Origin: Rhizomucor pusillus
Taxonomy: Eukaryota; Mucoromycota; Mucoromycetes; Mucorales; Lichtheimiaceae
Direction of reading: 5' to 3'
Length of the DNA: 64,000 nucleotides
Assembly (NCBI GenBank): GCA_900175165.2
Contig: FWWN02000382.1
Location: forward strand, 28,208 to 92,207
Shown here piece by piece: positions 1-11,185 of the stretch. Positions within the stretch are counted from its first letter, which is position 1; each line of letters starts with the position of its first letter. Position numbers and translations under genes: made by a program. The notes under the pieces were generated by a model. That model was not told the DNA's origin. It ran no database searches and saw nothing but the letters and a program-made list of their open reading frames with translations.

Positions 1-1169
1 GAGACGTGTGAAATCTAAAGTCACTCACAGCAATACCGTCTTCATTAAACGATTTCGTCACCTCAAAAAAGAAAACTTCCCAACTTATATACGCTACTCT
101 TAGCGTTGAAACATTTTTATGGACGTATGATAGCAGATAATTAGAACATTCGCGGTTTAGAAAGATGTTTACGATCATTTGACAAGCCAGGCGCTTTTAA
201 CCATCCAGGACTCAATTCTAAATCAACTAAATTATCTCTGCTTGAATAGCATATCAATTCATACGATCCATTGCAACCGTGGGACATACACCAAAATGCT
301 AAATCTTAGGCTAGGAAGTAGTGCCGTTTGCAAGCAAACGAAAATGGATATACAAGCCGACAAACTTAAACCAGCCAGTTCATTCACCAAATATTCTAAT
401 GCGTGATCCTTAGATTGAGCTACACGTGCATGCACATAAGCTCCAGACTCTAAAATGAGTGTGCTACAGATCTCGAAATAAAAGAGTGATAGTACAACAA
501 ACCACAAGTAATTAGCCGCAATGCATACACACAGTAGACCGAGGAAGAAATAGAAAAAAGGAAGGAAGATAGAGATCAATCTTTCAGCAGCATGCAAAGT
601 GTATGTTTCATCTTGGTGCAACGTTTGGAAATCAATACATACAGCTGTATTCCAGACCATCCGGTCACCGAGCGCACCGATGATCGAAACTTAGAAACAG
701 GTGGAGGAACGTGTACCACCATCCCCTTCACCTGTATTTGCACAACCCGCGTTAAAGGCTATCGTTGTCTAGTGCTCCCTACACAAATGAATATCACCGG
801 AACAATTTTTCAATGTACTCTGCCACGATAATGGAGACATGTTTGATAAGTATCCACATCAAATCGTCAAATATCTGTGACGATATGGATAAGTTCATCC
901 AAGGTAGCACCGTTGTTGTGTACATATCTTGAACAAACCATTGCAAAAACATGATCTTTCTATTGGAAGCTGTACAATAAATCTCTCGATTTCCAAAATT
1001 TTGATAAACAGAAAATCCGGGCCCTGCGCGTCTTTGCCAAACACAAACAAAAAAGAGGAAAAACAAAAAAAGAGTGTGCATATATATAAAGAGCTAATGT
1101 GTCTCCAACTGTGTCCGAGCGATCTAATCCTTTCGACTTCATACATCTTTATTTCTATGCAAAGAAAAC
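1..1169. other. intergenic region, no gene recognised
   Basis: No reading frame here has recognisable domain content. The longest open stretch (minus strand, 259-660) would encode two hydrophobic segments but has no known motif and no splice or promoter context that supports it. The right end is presumably the promoter and 5' UTR of the transporter that starts at 1170. Confidence 0.5.
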
Positions 1170-3114
1170 ATGCGGATTCCTAGGCAGCCTTTGCATCGGA
1201 CACTTTCTGATTCTCATCCATTGTATTTTGACTCGAGCAGTAGCAGTATCCACAGCACGGCGAGCTCGAGCAGCACCATATCAAGTAATTTTTACACTCC
1301 CACTAGCACAGTGCGAAGATATGGCAGTACCTCTGTGGATTTGAGCAAGGCCAAGGCTACTCTGGATGCATTGCGCGCCAGCCGTCCCGGATACGGCACG
1401 ACATCGCATGCTGGATCAACTGTCAACTTTGTAAACGCAATGATGGGTTCTGGTATCATCGGTCTGCCGCTGGCGCTTAGTCTATGTGGGTTCTGGACCG
1501 GTTTAGTGTGCTCAATAGTTATCGCCAGCCTTACCTGCATGGCCCTGCACATGTTGGTCCTCACAGGCATCCGTACAGGCCAGTATTCGATCGTTGACTT
1601 ATGCCGCACTTGTTTCTTTGGGAATGTCGGTGCAAAGGTTGCTACTTTGGTGTTGCTTTTTCACACGGCTGCCACTGCAGTGTCCTATTTTATACGTAAG
1701 CATGGAACGGAGGATGTGCCGGTGGTACGGCATGTTTAATTAACAAGAAGCATTACCTTTTCTTTTTCATTGGATACAGTTATCGGCGACACTCTCCCTC
1801 CATTGCTAAGTCGCGCATTTCCGGATATACCGCATATCAATGACCGGACGCCGCTGATTATCGCATTCGGGGCCTTGGTGGTAAGTCCTTTTAGTTGCAG
1901 ACTGGATAAACAGTGCATACATAATTGAAAGACCGTTTCCACTGACCAAGGATCTGTTTACTACTTCGCTTTGGCCATTTTTTGGGTTTGTTTTGTTTTC
2001 CCAAATAGTGTCTGCCTCTCACGTTACCGCGATCCATGGCTCCTCTTGCAAAATGGTCAGCGCGGTGTCATGCTCCTTCCCATTGTAATCATTGGTGTGC
2101 TGATACGTATGCCAGCTTATGCCCCGGAGAAGCTGAGCTTCAGCTGGCTGAATCCATCACCTGAGCAAGCGTTTCGAGGCATTGCTATCTTGAGCCTGTC
2201 GTTTGGCTGTTCGCAAAACGTGTTTGGTATCTATCTTTCTCACAGAGACCAGCGTCCATCGCAATTTTTGCTTGCAAATCAATCGGCAGTCTTCCTGAGT
2301 TTCCTTATCAACATGACATTTGCGGTGCTAGGCTACATGTGCTTTGGTGACGATGTACAACCTAACGCATTGCTCAATTTTCCTCAGGATGATACAGTAA
2401 TTAACCTTGTTCGAGTGGCATTAAGTATGTTCATGGTCATGACTATACCGTAAGTCTTTTCATTCTTGCTGGATGATACATAATCGTATTGTCATTCTAT
2501 TTTTTTTCCTTGATTACTAATTGAGGTATATGTGTGGACATGACTATTCTTTATTTACAGCCCGTGTATGTATCCTTGCCGCGAAGCATTTCAAGGACTT
2601 TTGAACATGACAAAACATGGACGAATACCTAGCGATGTTGAGCATTACTCTAGCACATTGATTGTTTATGCAGTAGTAATATACTACGGTGCAACAATTC
2701 AGCAGCTGGGCAAGGTGTTCACCGTTCTGGGTGGTTTCTCAACAACCGCAATTGGTAAGATAATACTCATTACAAGCATTATTTCTGAACCCTCTGTGCT
2801 GCGTGATCCTTTGATTCTAATGCTTGGGAATATTGCTGTCAGGTCTGATGCTCCCGGCAACAGCTTATCTTGTAACGTTCCTGCCAGGCCTGATCAAGGC
2901 GGCAAATGAGGACCCAACCTATGAAGAAAGCGACTCGGCAAGAACCTTTGTGCCTCCGCCCTCCGTTGAAACTTGCTGTCCCTTGCAACTTTTGGAAATG
3001 CGACAGGAAGAGGAAGAAGTAGTAGGCTCATGGAATCTCATTGCTGTTGCAACTACTCTTGTTTTCATTAGCTGTCCCATCATGTATTTTTCTATAGCAG
3101 ATGCGTTTGCATGA
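1170..3114 (+). CDS. AVT-type (SLC38-like) amino-acid transporter, with a frame break
   Basis: Predicted multi-spanning amino-acid transporter of the AAAP/AVT family, which in fungi mostly moves amino acids across the vacuolar membrane. Exons: 1170-1695, 1780-1880, 2009-2449, 2561-2754, 2843-3114. About 512 residues: a Ser-rich cytosolic N-terminus (about residues 1-85), then the family signature GSTVNFVNAMMGSGIIGLP at the first membrane helix, and about ten more hydrophobic helices ending near the stop. Exons 1-2 and 3-5 are each in good frame, but the join between exon 2 (phase 0) and exon 3 (needs phase 2) does not work. Exon 3 would be in frame if one CT unit were missing from the short CT run at 2009-2022, where the family has a PLSxYRD motif. 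An alternative 51-bp intron (1881-1931) keeps the frame but inserts an unusual hydrophobic stretch. So this is either a sequence error, a real frameshift, or an odd splice. The vacuolar location is inference. Confidence 0.8.
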
Positions 3115-4161
3115 CTTTGCATATTTCTTATCTACAAAATATTAAATGCCTCGCTCAAAAATTGCGCAAAGGATACATCACACAAAGTGTTTTATTTCAG
3201 TAGGAAGTGTGATTAAGATTCATCTGTTCCTCACAAGTGCGGAAAACTACTCAATGATATTTATGATCATGATCAAAGTCTAGAATCAAGTCGACGCGTG
3301 GTGCTCGCGGCGTATGGATAATTGTGCCTTGCAGCACTTTGATAACGTTTGCTCTGTTATTTCATATAGATCGGACAAAATGCGTATCCTGTGATCCTCT
3401 TATTTTGTCCATGGGATATGGGACAAGCCAGGGACGCTGGATACTATTGCCTTGGAAGGTCGATGTCACAGGAACAGAATGTCGAGGATCGACATGAAAC
3501 GGATACATACATACATACATACATACATACATACATACATACATACATACGTACTTTGATGATGCCACTGGTCCTCAAAGGAAAGCATGTATCAATCTTT
3601 ACCTTCGGAGGAGGCCGGTGCTCTCGGCCGAGTTGAGAAACGGAACGTTCATTCTTTTCAAAACTTCCAACTGTTCTAGTTGTTGCCTTATATTTTGGAT
3701 GGGCAGCACAAATGTGAGCCACAGTCTAGTGCATGACATACAACAGCAGTGTGATTAGGCTATGGAGAAAACCAGCATGGAAAAGCTTATTGAAGACCTG
3801 GATTCACGCGAGCTGGAAAAGCAAGGGCCATTCTCACGGAGTGACGTATGTTGCCATATCCGACTCGTGATCCGCAGACCTGATGTTTGTCTTTTGGACG
3901 GATATTCAGTCAGCTATAAAAAGCGTTGCAGCAGTGCATCATCCTTTCGCGACGCTCCCCTGGAAGAGCAAGGAGAGAGACGATACAAAGAAACGAAAAA
4001 GGTGTAAAATAGGGAGGAGACCCTTGTGTGGGCAAACCCGGACACAAAAATCCGCGCGCGCAGCAGTTTGTGTGAGGACGAAATCCTTATTTGCTTCTTC
4101 TGTTGCTTCTTCGTTATTTCCAACCCCCCTTTTTCTTTCCCTTCTCCCTCATCTCTCGCTA
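3115..4161. other. intergenic region with ATAC microsatellite and exon-like small ORF
   Basis: Between the transporter and the RRM gene. It holds an ATAC tandem repeat (3503-3550) and a CT-rich leader just before 4162. A short coding-like stretch at 3762-3845 ends at a good donor (GAC|GTATGT). Joined to a frame opening at 3883 it would give a Lys/Arg-rich peptide, but that frame runs into the CT-rich leader of the next gene, so I do not call it a gene. Confidence 0.5.
3503..3550. repeat. (ATAC)n tetranucleotide microsatellite, about 12 units
   Basis: Uninterrupted tandem ATAC units in the intergenic DNA upstream of the RRM gene. Likely length-polymorphic. Confidence 0.95.
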
Positions 4162-5643
4162 ATGTCGTCTGTCACTTCGCTGCCGCCTCCACCTCCAACG
4201 TTACAGTCGTCAAACGTATACAACACTCTTTTGAACAACAACGAGCTGTATAACAACGCCAACAACGGAGGCGAAGAAATATCCACGATTTTTGTGGTTG
4301 GCTTTCCTGACGATATGCAAGAACGCGAGTTCCAAAACATGTTTATCTTTTCGCCAGGTTTTGAAGCTGCAACCTTGAAGATACCAAGCAAGGATGCCGA
4401 GGATGATGCAACTTCAAATTCCAATGGCAATAACAGCGCACGCAGACAGATCGTAAGTCGTATCATGATATTTTCGGGGCGCGCACACACACACGCTCAC
4501 AGGTCGCCATCCACTCAAACAGATTGGCTTTGCGAAATTCCGCACTCGTCACGAGGCACTTGAGGCTAAGGATATTCTCAGTGGACGCAAAGTGGATGCC
4601 GAGAAGGGATCAGTGCTAAAAGCAGAGATGGCAAAGAAGAACTTGCATACGAAACGAGGCTTATCTAGCGACCAGACACAAAAGCAGCAGCCGAAAAGGT
4701 TTCCACAGCCCACACAGTCTGCATTCGAAGCATTTTACTCGGTGCCGTACAACAGCAGCAATGACATGGATCTATATGCGTCGACAGACTACTTCATGCC
4801 GAATGGCCCGCTCAGTCCTCCGCCGTTCAGCGACCCTGTCTTTGCTCCGCGTCCGTCACTCGAGGGTCGTGCAGGGTCCATGGGCGATATCAGGTTTGCA
4901 AACAATTACTACCCTCGTTACTCGAGCAAGAGCATTCTCGAATTGGACAATGCAGATCTCTTATCAAAATCGACCCCTTCTCCTCTATTCACACCACCAA
5001 ATAATAGCAGTAACAGCGCCGCCAATGGCCTCAGCAGCGTGTTGGAGGAAGCATACGGTACGCAGCCATCGCCTCCTCTGCCAAAGCATTCCTTGTCAAC
5101 ATCGTCGTTGCAACACCAGGACCTGACTTCTATTAATGCACGGCTCGGTGGATTGTCGATCAATACGTCAGCACCTGCAGGGAATAACGGGCTCCCTTCG
5201 CCTCCAGGAATGACTTCTCCAACAGCCTATCGAAGCTTATTTGGAACGCTGGCAAACAACAGTAACATGAATGATCAAAGCAACCCTCCTTGCAACACGT
5301 TATATGTTGGCAATCTACCACCTAACACTCAGGAAGAGGAGCTCCGTGCAATGTTCTCCCGGTGTGTGGGGTATAAGCGCTTGTCCCTGCGGAGTAAGGT
5401 AAACGGGCCCATGTGCTTTGTCGAATTTGAGGACGTCGCTTGTGCGACTCAAGCACTAGCCGAGCTTAACGGAAGCCCTTTGAGTAACTCTGTGAAGGGA
5501 GGCATCCGGCTATCTTTTAGCAAGAACCCACTGGTAAGCTTTGATAACCCATTAAATGGATAAGATACACCGTAATTAACCATGAACGCTTGAAATAGGG
5601 TGTGCGTCAGAACAGCATTACATCTGCTAACTTTGGTTTCTAA
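4162..5643 (+). CDS. Whi3-like protein with two RNA recognition motifs
   Basis: Predicted cytoplasmic RNA-binding protein resembling fungal Whi3, which holds specific mRNAs such as cyclin messages and influences cell size and polarity. Exons: 4162-4452, 4523-5533, 5599-5643; 448 residues. A first, divergent RRM (about residues 40-130, RNP2-like IFVVGF and RNP1-like IGFAKF) is split by intron 1. A long low-complexity Ser/Asn/Pro middle follows, then a canonical C-terminal RRM (about 355-435; LYVGNL and MCFVEF). The last exon encodes GVRQ after SFSKNPL, matching the KNPLGVR ending typical of this family, which is why I splice at 5534 rather than read through to the stop at 5563. The start is the ATG after a CT-rich leader. 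The CT-repeat-rich 3' region follows at once. Confidence 0.85.
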
Positions 5644-5822
5644 ACAAAACCCGATACTCTTCGCTTTTACACATACAAACACACGCAGCACAACATATAC
5701 TTGACAGTTTCTCTTTTTAACCTCATCAGTTTAAATGATCAACCTCATTTCCCATTGCACCGCAAAAGAAACCAAACAAACTTCATACAACGAGCATGTA
5801 CACTTGCCATCCTTTACTATAT

Positions 5823-5823
<1 letters not shown>

Positions 5824-5853
<30 letters not shown>

Positions 5854-5860
5854 TTCCCTC
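5824..5860. repeat. (CT)n microsatellite
   Basis: Run of CT dinucleotides with minor interruptions, in the presumed 3' UTR of the Whi3-like gene. Confidence 0.9.
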
Positions 5861-5950
5861 TGACTCTTTTCTCACACGCACACACATTCAAACACACAGA
5901 CATTTACTCTTCTCTTTTCCTTTTTGCTTTCTATTGTCTCATGCATATTA

Positions 5951-5974
5951 TCTTCTCTCTCTCTCTCTCTCTCT
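5951..5974. repeat. (CT)n microsatellite
   Basis: Second CT dinucleotide run about 100 bp after the first, in the same presumed 3' UTR. Confidence 0.9.
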
Positions 5975-6619
5975 TCTTGATCCTACTATATATAAATATA
6001 TATTATTAGCGTTATCATTGGAGTTCCACACAACATATTCAACGCTTTTTTCGCTTGGTGAATGATTACGGTTTAAAAGTTCTGCCAAGGCTTCCGAGGG
6101 GCCAAAACTGCAAACTCAGTTTTCGTATGCTTAACAATAGGCAATCTCCATTCTCGAAGGTGTAAGTTTGATATACATCAAATTCCGGATCTTGCAGTTT
6201 GGAAAGCAAATCATCCACGATTGATATGTCTATTTCTCTCTCCAACCTGTCATCGCAAAAGTTACATTTTTGGACGCAGATTCTGGACGGATGAACAATT
6301 CATCCATCGCCGAATTTTCTTATTGCCCGCTGCTTCAAGCCACTTGTCGCAGGTAATATAATGGGGTTTCCTAACCCCAAGGTGATGGCTTCCTTCATTT
6401 TCCATCTTATTCTTGAGGCGCGAAATCTAAGCTCGCACCTCATTTATATTACAAAACGGTAAGATTTTGGGAAGCCCATCCGTTTATTTACAATTCCGTT
6501 GCATAATCTCACGCCTCTAAACAATTAGTTCGCGAATCTCTTGTCTTCGCATCACAATCCCTACAGAGGCTACAAGCGTTGCAGTGACAGACCCAAAATA
6601 GACAATTAAGATTGATACA

Positions 6620-8284
6620 ATGGCCCCTCCACACGCCGAAGAATTCACTGCCACGCCCTCGTCGTCCGCTGTTAACGATAAGCAGCCTCTTTTCAAGGTG
6701 AACTCGCCTGCTGTCGAGTACACTGACACGCATATCACCTCCAAGTATGTCTACTCCAACACCGTTGTCAACAAGTTGCCTGATGGTACCATGGTTGCCG
6801 AGCCTACTGAGCAAACCTTCTACTTCAAGACCGAACGCGCTGTTCCCCGTGTCGGGTAAGTGATAATATGCTCGCAGCAGCAGTGACGAGGCGATGGTTT
6901 ACTCATTGCAAAACATGACAGTTTGATGATGGTTGGCTGGGGCGGTAACAATGGCACCACCTTGACTGCTTCCATTCTTGCACACCGTCGCAACCTGACC
7001 TGGCGCACCAAGCGCGGCGAGCAGAAGCCAAACTATTGGGGTTCTGTCACTCAAGCTTCGACTGTCCGCTTGGGTGTGACACCCGAAGGTGAGGATGTCT
7101 ATGTCCCGCTCTCCAAGATGCTTCCTATGGTTGACCCCACCGACCTTGCCCTTGGTGGTTGGGATATCTCTGGCAAGAACTTGGGCGAGGCCATGGAGCG
7201 CGCTCAGGTCTTGGACTATGACATCCAGCGCCAAGTCTACGATGAAATGGCTACCATGAAGCCCCTTCCTTCCATCTATTATCCCGACTTTATTGCTGCG
7301 AACCAGTCCGATAGAGCCGATAATCTGATCCCCGGTGATGATAAGCGCAAGCACTGCGACCAAATCCGCAAGGACATTCGCGACTTCAAGGCCGCCAATA
7401 ACCTCGACAAGGTCATTGTCGTCTGGACTGCCAACACCGAGCGTTACGCCGACATCATCCCCGGTGTCAACGATACCGCAGATAACTTTTTGGCTGCTGT
7501 TGCTCAGTCTCACCCCGAAGTCGCTCCTTCCTCCATCTTTGCCTTGGCATGCATTGAAGAAGGCGTTCCTTTCATCAACGGCTCTCCTCAAAACACATTT
7601 GTCCCTGGTTTGATCGAATTGGCCGAACGTGAACGTGCCTTGATCGGCGGTGACGACTTCAAGTCTGGCCAGACAAAGTTCAAGTCTGCCATTGTTGACT
7701 TTTTGGTTAACGCTGGTATCAAGCCCGTTGCCATCACCTCGTACAACCACTTGGGTAACAACGATGGCAAGAACTTGTCTTCTCACAAGCAGTTCCGTTC
7801 TAAGGAAATCTCCAAGTCTACCGTCGTCGATGATATGGTTGCTGCAAACAAGATCTTGTACAAGGAAGGTGAGCATCCCGATCACACCGTTGTAATCAAG
7901 TACGTTCCCTCCGTCGGTGACTCTAAGCGCGCCTTGGATGAATACGAGTGCGATATCTTCATGGGCGGTCGTCAGAGCATTTCTGTCTACAATGTCTGCG
8001 AGGATTCGTTCTTGGCTTCTCCTTTGATCATCGACTTGGTCGTTCTGGGTGAATTGTTGACCCGTATTCAATACAAGACCGAGGACATGACCAAGTACAG
8101 CACTTTCCACTCTGTCATGGCTCTCCTCAGCTACATGCTCAAGGCCCCCATGGTCGCCCCTGGTACTCCTGTCGTCAACGCTTTGAGCAGACAACGCACT
8201 GCTATCGAAAACGTTTTGCGTGCCTGCGTTGGTTTGGCTCCCAACAACGATATGGGCTTGGAGCACAAGATCTGGAAGCAATAA
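6620..8284 (+). CDS. INO1: inositol-3-phosphate synthase
   Basis: Converts glucose-6-phosphate to inositol-3-phosphate, the NAD-dependent first step of inositol and phosphatidylinositol synthesis in the cytosol. Exons: 6620-6855 and 6922-8284; 532 residues, against about 533 in yeast. The glycine-rich NAD-binding loop GWGGNNG lies at about residues 84-90, right after the single intron. Other conserved segments include [44 protein letters not shown] and the C-terminal MGLEHKIW. Codon use is strongly biased to C-ending codons plus TTG and AAG, the mark of a highly expressed gene, and this makes the antisense strand look open for 460 codons. It lies tail-to-tail with the F-box gene. The 3' UTR has an AATAAA inside a hairpin. 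Confidence 0.97.
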
Positions 8285-8967
8285 GATGATGGCTTTCTAT
8301 CTACATTGTCCACCACTTTTTTAGCTTATATTAATGAATCACTAGAAAAATAAAACAACAAGGGTGCTGATTATCCCTTTGTTTTATTTTTGTTGCTTAC
8401 ACACATATGTCCTCCTTTGATAGTTTAACCTTTGCTATTCTTTGCAATTCCAAGCACGTTTTCTCAGCTGTTAAGCTTACAATATTTGTGAGAAACGATA
8501 TAAGCAACGTCTGCTGCTTTTTGTGGCAGACGAGCATGCTCTGGCGGACTGTGTGATACGTAGACCCTTTCATATGGAAAAGATCTGGTTATTGTAGCAT
8601 GCTAAAGTTGCGTACAGGAATCCTCGAATATTCCTTAGTTTTCTAAATACTTTATCTTATTTTCCGCATTGATCCAAGGTCTTTCGTAACGCATTTCAGC
8701 CAAAATACACATTGCAATTGCTATTTTCAAAAGTTCTGGGGGGATGTCGCTAACTTAACGGTCGAAGATCAGCTATGGAAAGATGTCTCCTTCTTCGCTC
8801 TGGACGGCTCCGGCGTCAAGAGGCTCTTCACTTTTCCAATTGATCTCAACTCCAACAATCGTCTTCGATTGTATCTTTCGTTTGCCTTGGATTGCATGGT
8901 ATATTTGTTATTAGATCATAATCAATAAGATTGTAATGTATTTCCTCCTTTTGTTCAGTTATTTCTG
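8285..8967. other. convergent intergenic region between INO1 and the F-box gene
   Basis: Contains the INO1 3' UTR with the AT-rich inverted repeat at 8346-8391. No gene recognised in the rest. Confidence 0.6.
8346..8391. terminator. AT-rich near-perfect inverted repeat with AATAAA, INO1 3' region
   Basis: The arms 8346-8364 (AAAAATAAAACAACAAGGG) and 8375-8391 pair over nearly their whole length around a 10-base loop. AATAAA lies in the left arm at 8349. The position, 60-110 bp after the INO1 stop and before the convergent F-box gene, fits a 3'-end processing or termination region usable from both strands. Function is inferred. Confidence 0.45.
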
Positions 8968-9681
8968 TCATGCACTGTAAACTGCGTTTTGTTGCGGCAT
9001 TGTATGAGTGCGCGTCTTGAGCACTGTAAATTCTGACAGCGAGGTTGTCGATGGCGAAGAAGAAGTTGAACAAACGGAAGACGTTGACGATGACGACGAC
9101 GCTGCATCGCTTTCCTCCGGAGCAGTGTTGTCACAAAGCATATCCAGGCTGCATTCCATCTTGATAGGTTCCACGCTCTTGCGGTCGTGATAGATATTCG
9201 TTAGGTACTCCAACTGCCAGAGCCGTTCTCCACACTTGCTAATGTTGCGATACTCGACAACATTGTGGTCGCTCATGAGAGGCACAGAAACAGCTGAGGA
9301 ACGATAGGCGACACTGTTCATTCGCAGCGGATCATTGCTGTCCTCTCGGTAAATGACAGTGCAGCCGTCAATGACCGGTGGGCTGGTATCTTGGCAACGA
9401 AAAAGTAAAATATCCGTATCCGGTTTGCACGTGAAGATGGCTTGCTGTCGAGTAGCATCGAAGGAGGACCATACAAAGTCCATTGGCTTGTGAGCGGCTA
9501 CATCGTGTTGCTCTATCCAGAGTCTGATTCTTGTATGCGAAGCTCTCTTTATCAGTCGTTCGATAACAACCGAGCGCAAACGCACGTTCGTGCGGCTCAG
9601 CTGGTACAAAGATGCAAAGTCGACATAGGATGCAATTCGTTCTATAATCTCGGTGGGAAGGAGACAGAGCTCTACTTGCAT
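8968..9681 (-). CDS. F-box domain protein
   Basis: Single-exon gene, 237 residues. The first 50 residues are an F-box (LLPTEIIERIASYVDFASLYQLSRT), the Skp1-binding module of SCF ubiquitin ligases. The middle shows no repeat I recognise, so the substrate-binding part is undefined. The C-terminus has an acidic and very Ser-rich stretch (about residues 190-225). I start at the ATG just before LCLLPTE. The frame stays open upstream to 9858, but those residues do not look conserved. Lies tail-to-tail with INO1 and codirectional with the MRG gene 300 bp upstream. Substrate unknown. Confidence 0.7.
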   Translation of the reverse strand: MQVELCLLPTEIIERIASYVDFASLYQLSRTNVRLRSVVIERLIKRASHTRIRLWIEQHDVAAHKPMDFVWSSFDATRQQAIFTCKPDTDILLFRCQDTSPPVIDGCTVIYREDSNDPLRMNSVAYRSSAVSVPLMSDHNVVEYRNISKCGERLWQLEYLTNIYHDRKSVEPIKMECSLDMLCDNTAPEESDAASSSSSTSSVCSTSSSPSTTSLSEFTVLKTRTHTMPQQNAVYSA

Positions 9682-9979
9682 TGGAGCATATTTAATTTGA
9701 AGAAGAACATGCACGATTTCAAAAAAACCAGGGCAACCACCCCATTTTATGGAATACTTTAGAGACGACAAAGAGAGTCGGAATCGGACCATTTCAGGGA
9801 CCTGACACTTATCCAAAGAGGACCTTTTCCCTTTTAGTACTGGCTGATATGACATCATTTCCCAGGAATCGTCTTTCTTTTTATTGCAAACTTTGTTCAG
9901 TTTGCAGAAATCTTTTAAACGAGTATTGGATTAGCACTGACCTCATGTGAACTGAAGAAAAGCGTACAAGTTTAATAAC

Positions 9980-11185
9980 TTACTTTAGAATATTTGAGAA
10001 GCATTCCTTCAAGTTTAACAGTGTTTCGGAATCGATATTAGCTTTGCAAAGTAACAACGGCATCTCGACTACAATGACGGAATAGGGAGTTGTCAATTGC
10101 AGACTTTCATCAATAACGAGAGTTTGCATACCAAATAACCGCAGAAAATGTTCGACACCGTATACTTGACTAGGAGTCTTCTTTCCATGCACCATTTGCT
10201 CGTACTGTTGCTGTTCCTGATGATAAAGCAATGAAGTTGCCAATGATTCATTAAAGTAGAGTTCTATTCCCTGAATGACTTGATCGAGCATTTCATCACT
10301 CCTATCAGATGCAATCTACAGTTTAGAGTATAGAAAAATGGAGGGGCCCCATGAAAAGTTATAATTTACTAACATGTTACACTTGTCTCGGTAGCTTGCT
10401 TGGAATTGCTGTAATATTTCAGATACAGATGGATGCCGTGGGAGTGAGCCAATCTAAATATGATGCAGTTGTAAGTACGATACAGTTTTGATAACGCGGT
10501 TTTTCTATCTTTACCTGCCGATTTTTGGTCACGTTCTCCCAGTCATCCACCAATCGCCCCTTTAGGGATTCTGGCATAGGGACTCCAAATTCTGCTCTTT
10601 TAGCCATTTCTTCCTCCTATATTCCCCCCCACCTTTGATGATAAATATTCTCCATAATTTGTCTTCAATTTGTCCAGTGTTTGTACGTACAATTCGACTT
10701 TTCTCTGTGCTGGCATCGCGGTTCCTCTTTCGACTTCGTGACTCTGAGCCCTCTGTAGTACTTGTATGTGCTGCTGATGTGCGAGAAGGTTTCCTCCGTG
10801 AATGCATTTCTTTAAGTTGTTGTTGTTTTTGCAGATTTGTGTCGTTCCACTTTAATACACGTTCGTCAGGAACCCACTCGTCCCAGCTGTGCAAAGGCGA
10901 TAAGTCATTATAACATAGCATTAAGACACATAACCCTTCCACCGAAAGCCCGCTTCTTACGTTTGTTTCCAGCCTTTGTAGTGTACTAGATATTGTGGAC
11001 TGTCGTCGTTTGGATCATCTTTGCGCTCGCGTTTAATGATCTGGTATCCTTTTGATCAGTTGGAATTTTCTCGCCCTTACTGACTGTTCTATGGAGCTGA
11101 CCTTGGCCTCATACAACAGTGGTCCGTGGTAGCATAGTACTCTTTCGTCCTTTTCAAAGTTGAATTTCTTCTCGTGTCGAGCCAT
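9980..11185 (-). CDS. Eaf3/MRG15-like chromodomain and MRG-domain protein
   Basis: Predicted subunit shared by the NuA4 histone acetyltransferase and Rpd3S-type deacetylase complexes; the chromo-barrel domain reads methylated H3K36. Exons (minus): 11185-11102, 11040-10961, 10886-10691, 10616-10515, 10453-10370, 10315-9980; 293 residues. The chromo-barrel at about 8-70 shows CYHGPLLYEAKIIK, VHYKGWKQT and WDEWVPDERVL. A Lys/Arg/Ser linker follows, then an MRG domain from about residue 125 (ESLKGRLVDDWE, TPSQVYGVEHFLRLFG). The GTCAGC donor of intron 1 was chosen over a nearby GTAAGG because it restores the conserved YEAKIIK. The MRG domain ends early after FSNILK, without the usual tail, so one more small 3' exon may be missed. 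Head-to-head with TIM13. Confidence 0.88.

Larger units (their letters stand above)
5644..6619. other. intergenic region: 3' UTR with CT repeats, then INO1 promoter
   Basis: Two CT dinucleotide tracts (5824-5860 and 5951-5974) lie in the likely 3' UTR of the RRM gene. The rest is the upstream region of INO1. I could not assign a clear inositol-response element by eye. Confidence 0.5.

Noticed and set aside
259..660. 133-codon minus-strand ORF with two hydrophobic stretches
   Set aside because: No motif, no neighbouring exon and no promoter evidence; AT-rich intergenic DNA easily gives hydrophobic frames.
3762..4007. Small ORF with exon-like first part before the RRM gene
   Set aside because: The only in-phase continuation runs through the CT-rich leader of the RRM gene. 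Kept as intergenic.
6899..8281. 460-codon open frame antisense to INO1
   Set aside because: It is the mirror of INO1 exon 2, whose C-ending codon bias removes stops on the other strand. The translation has no family motif.
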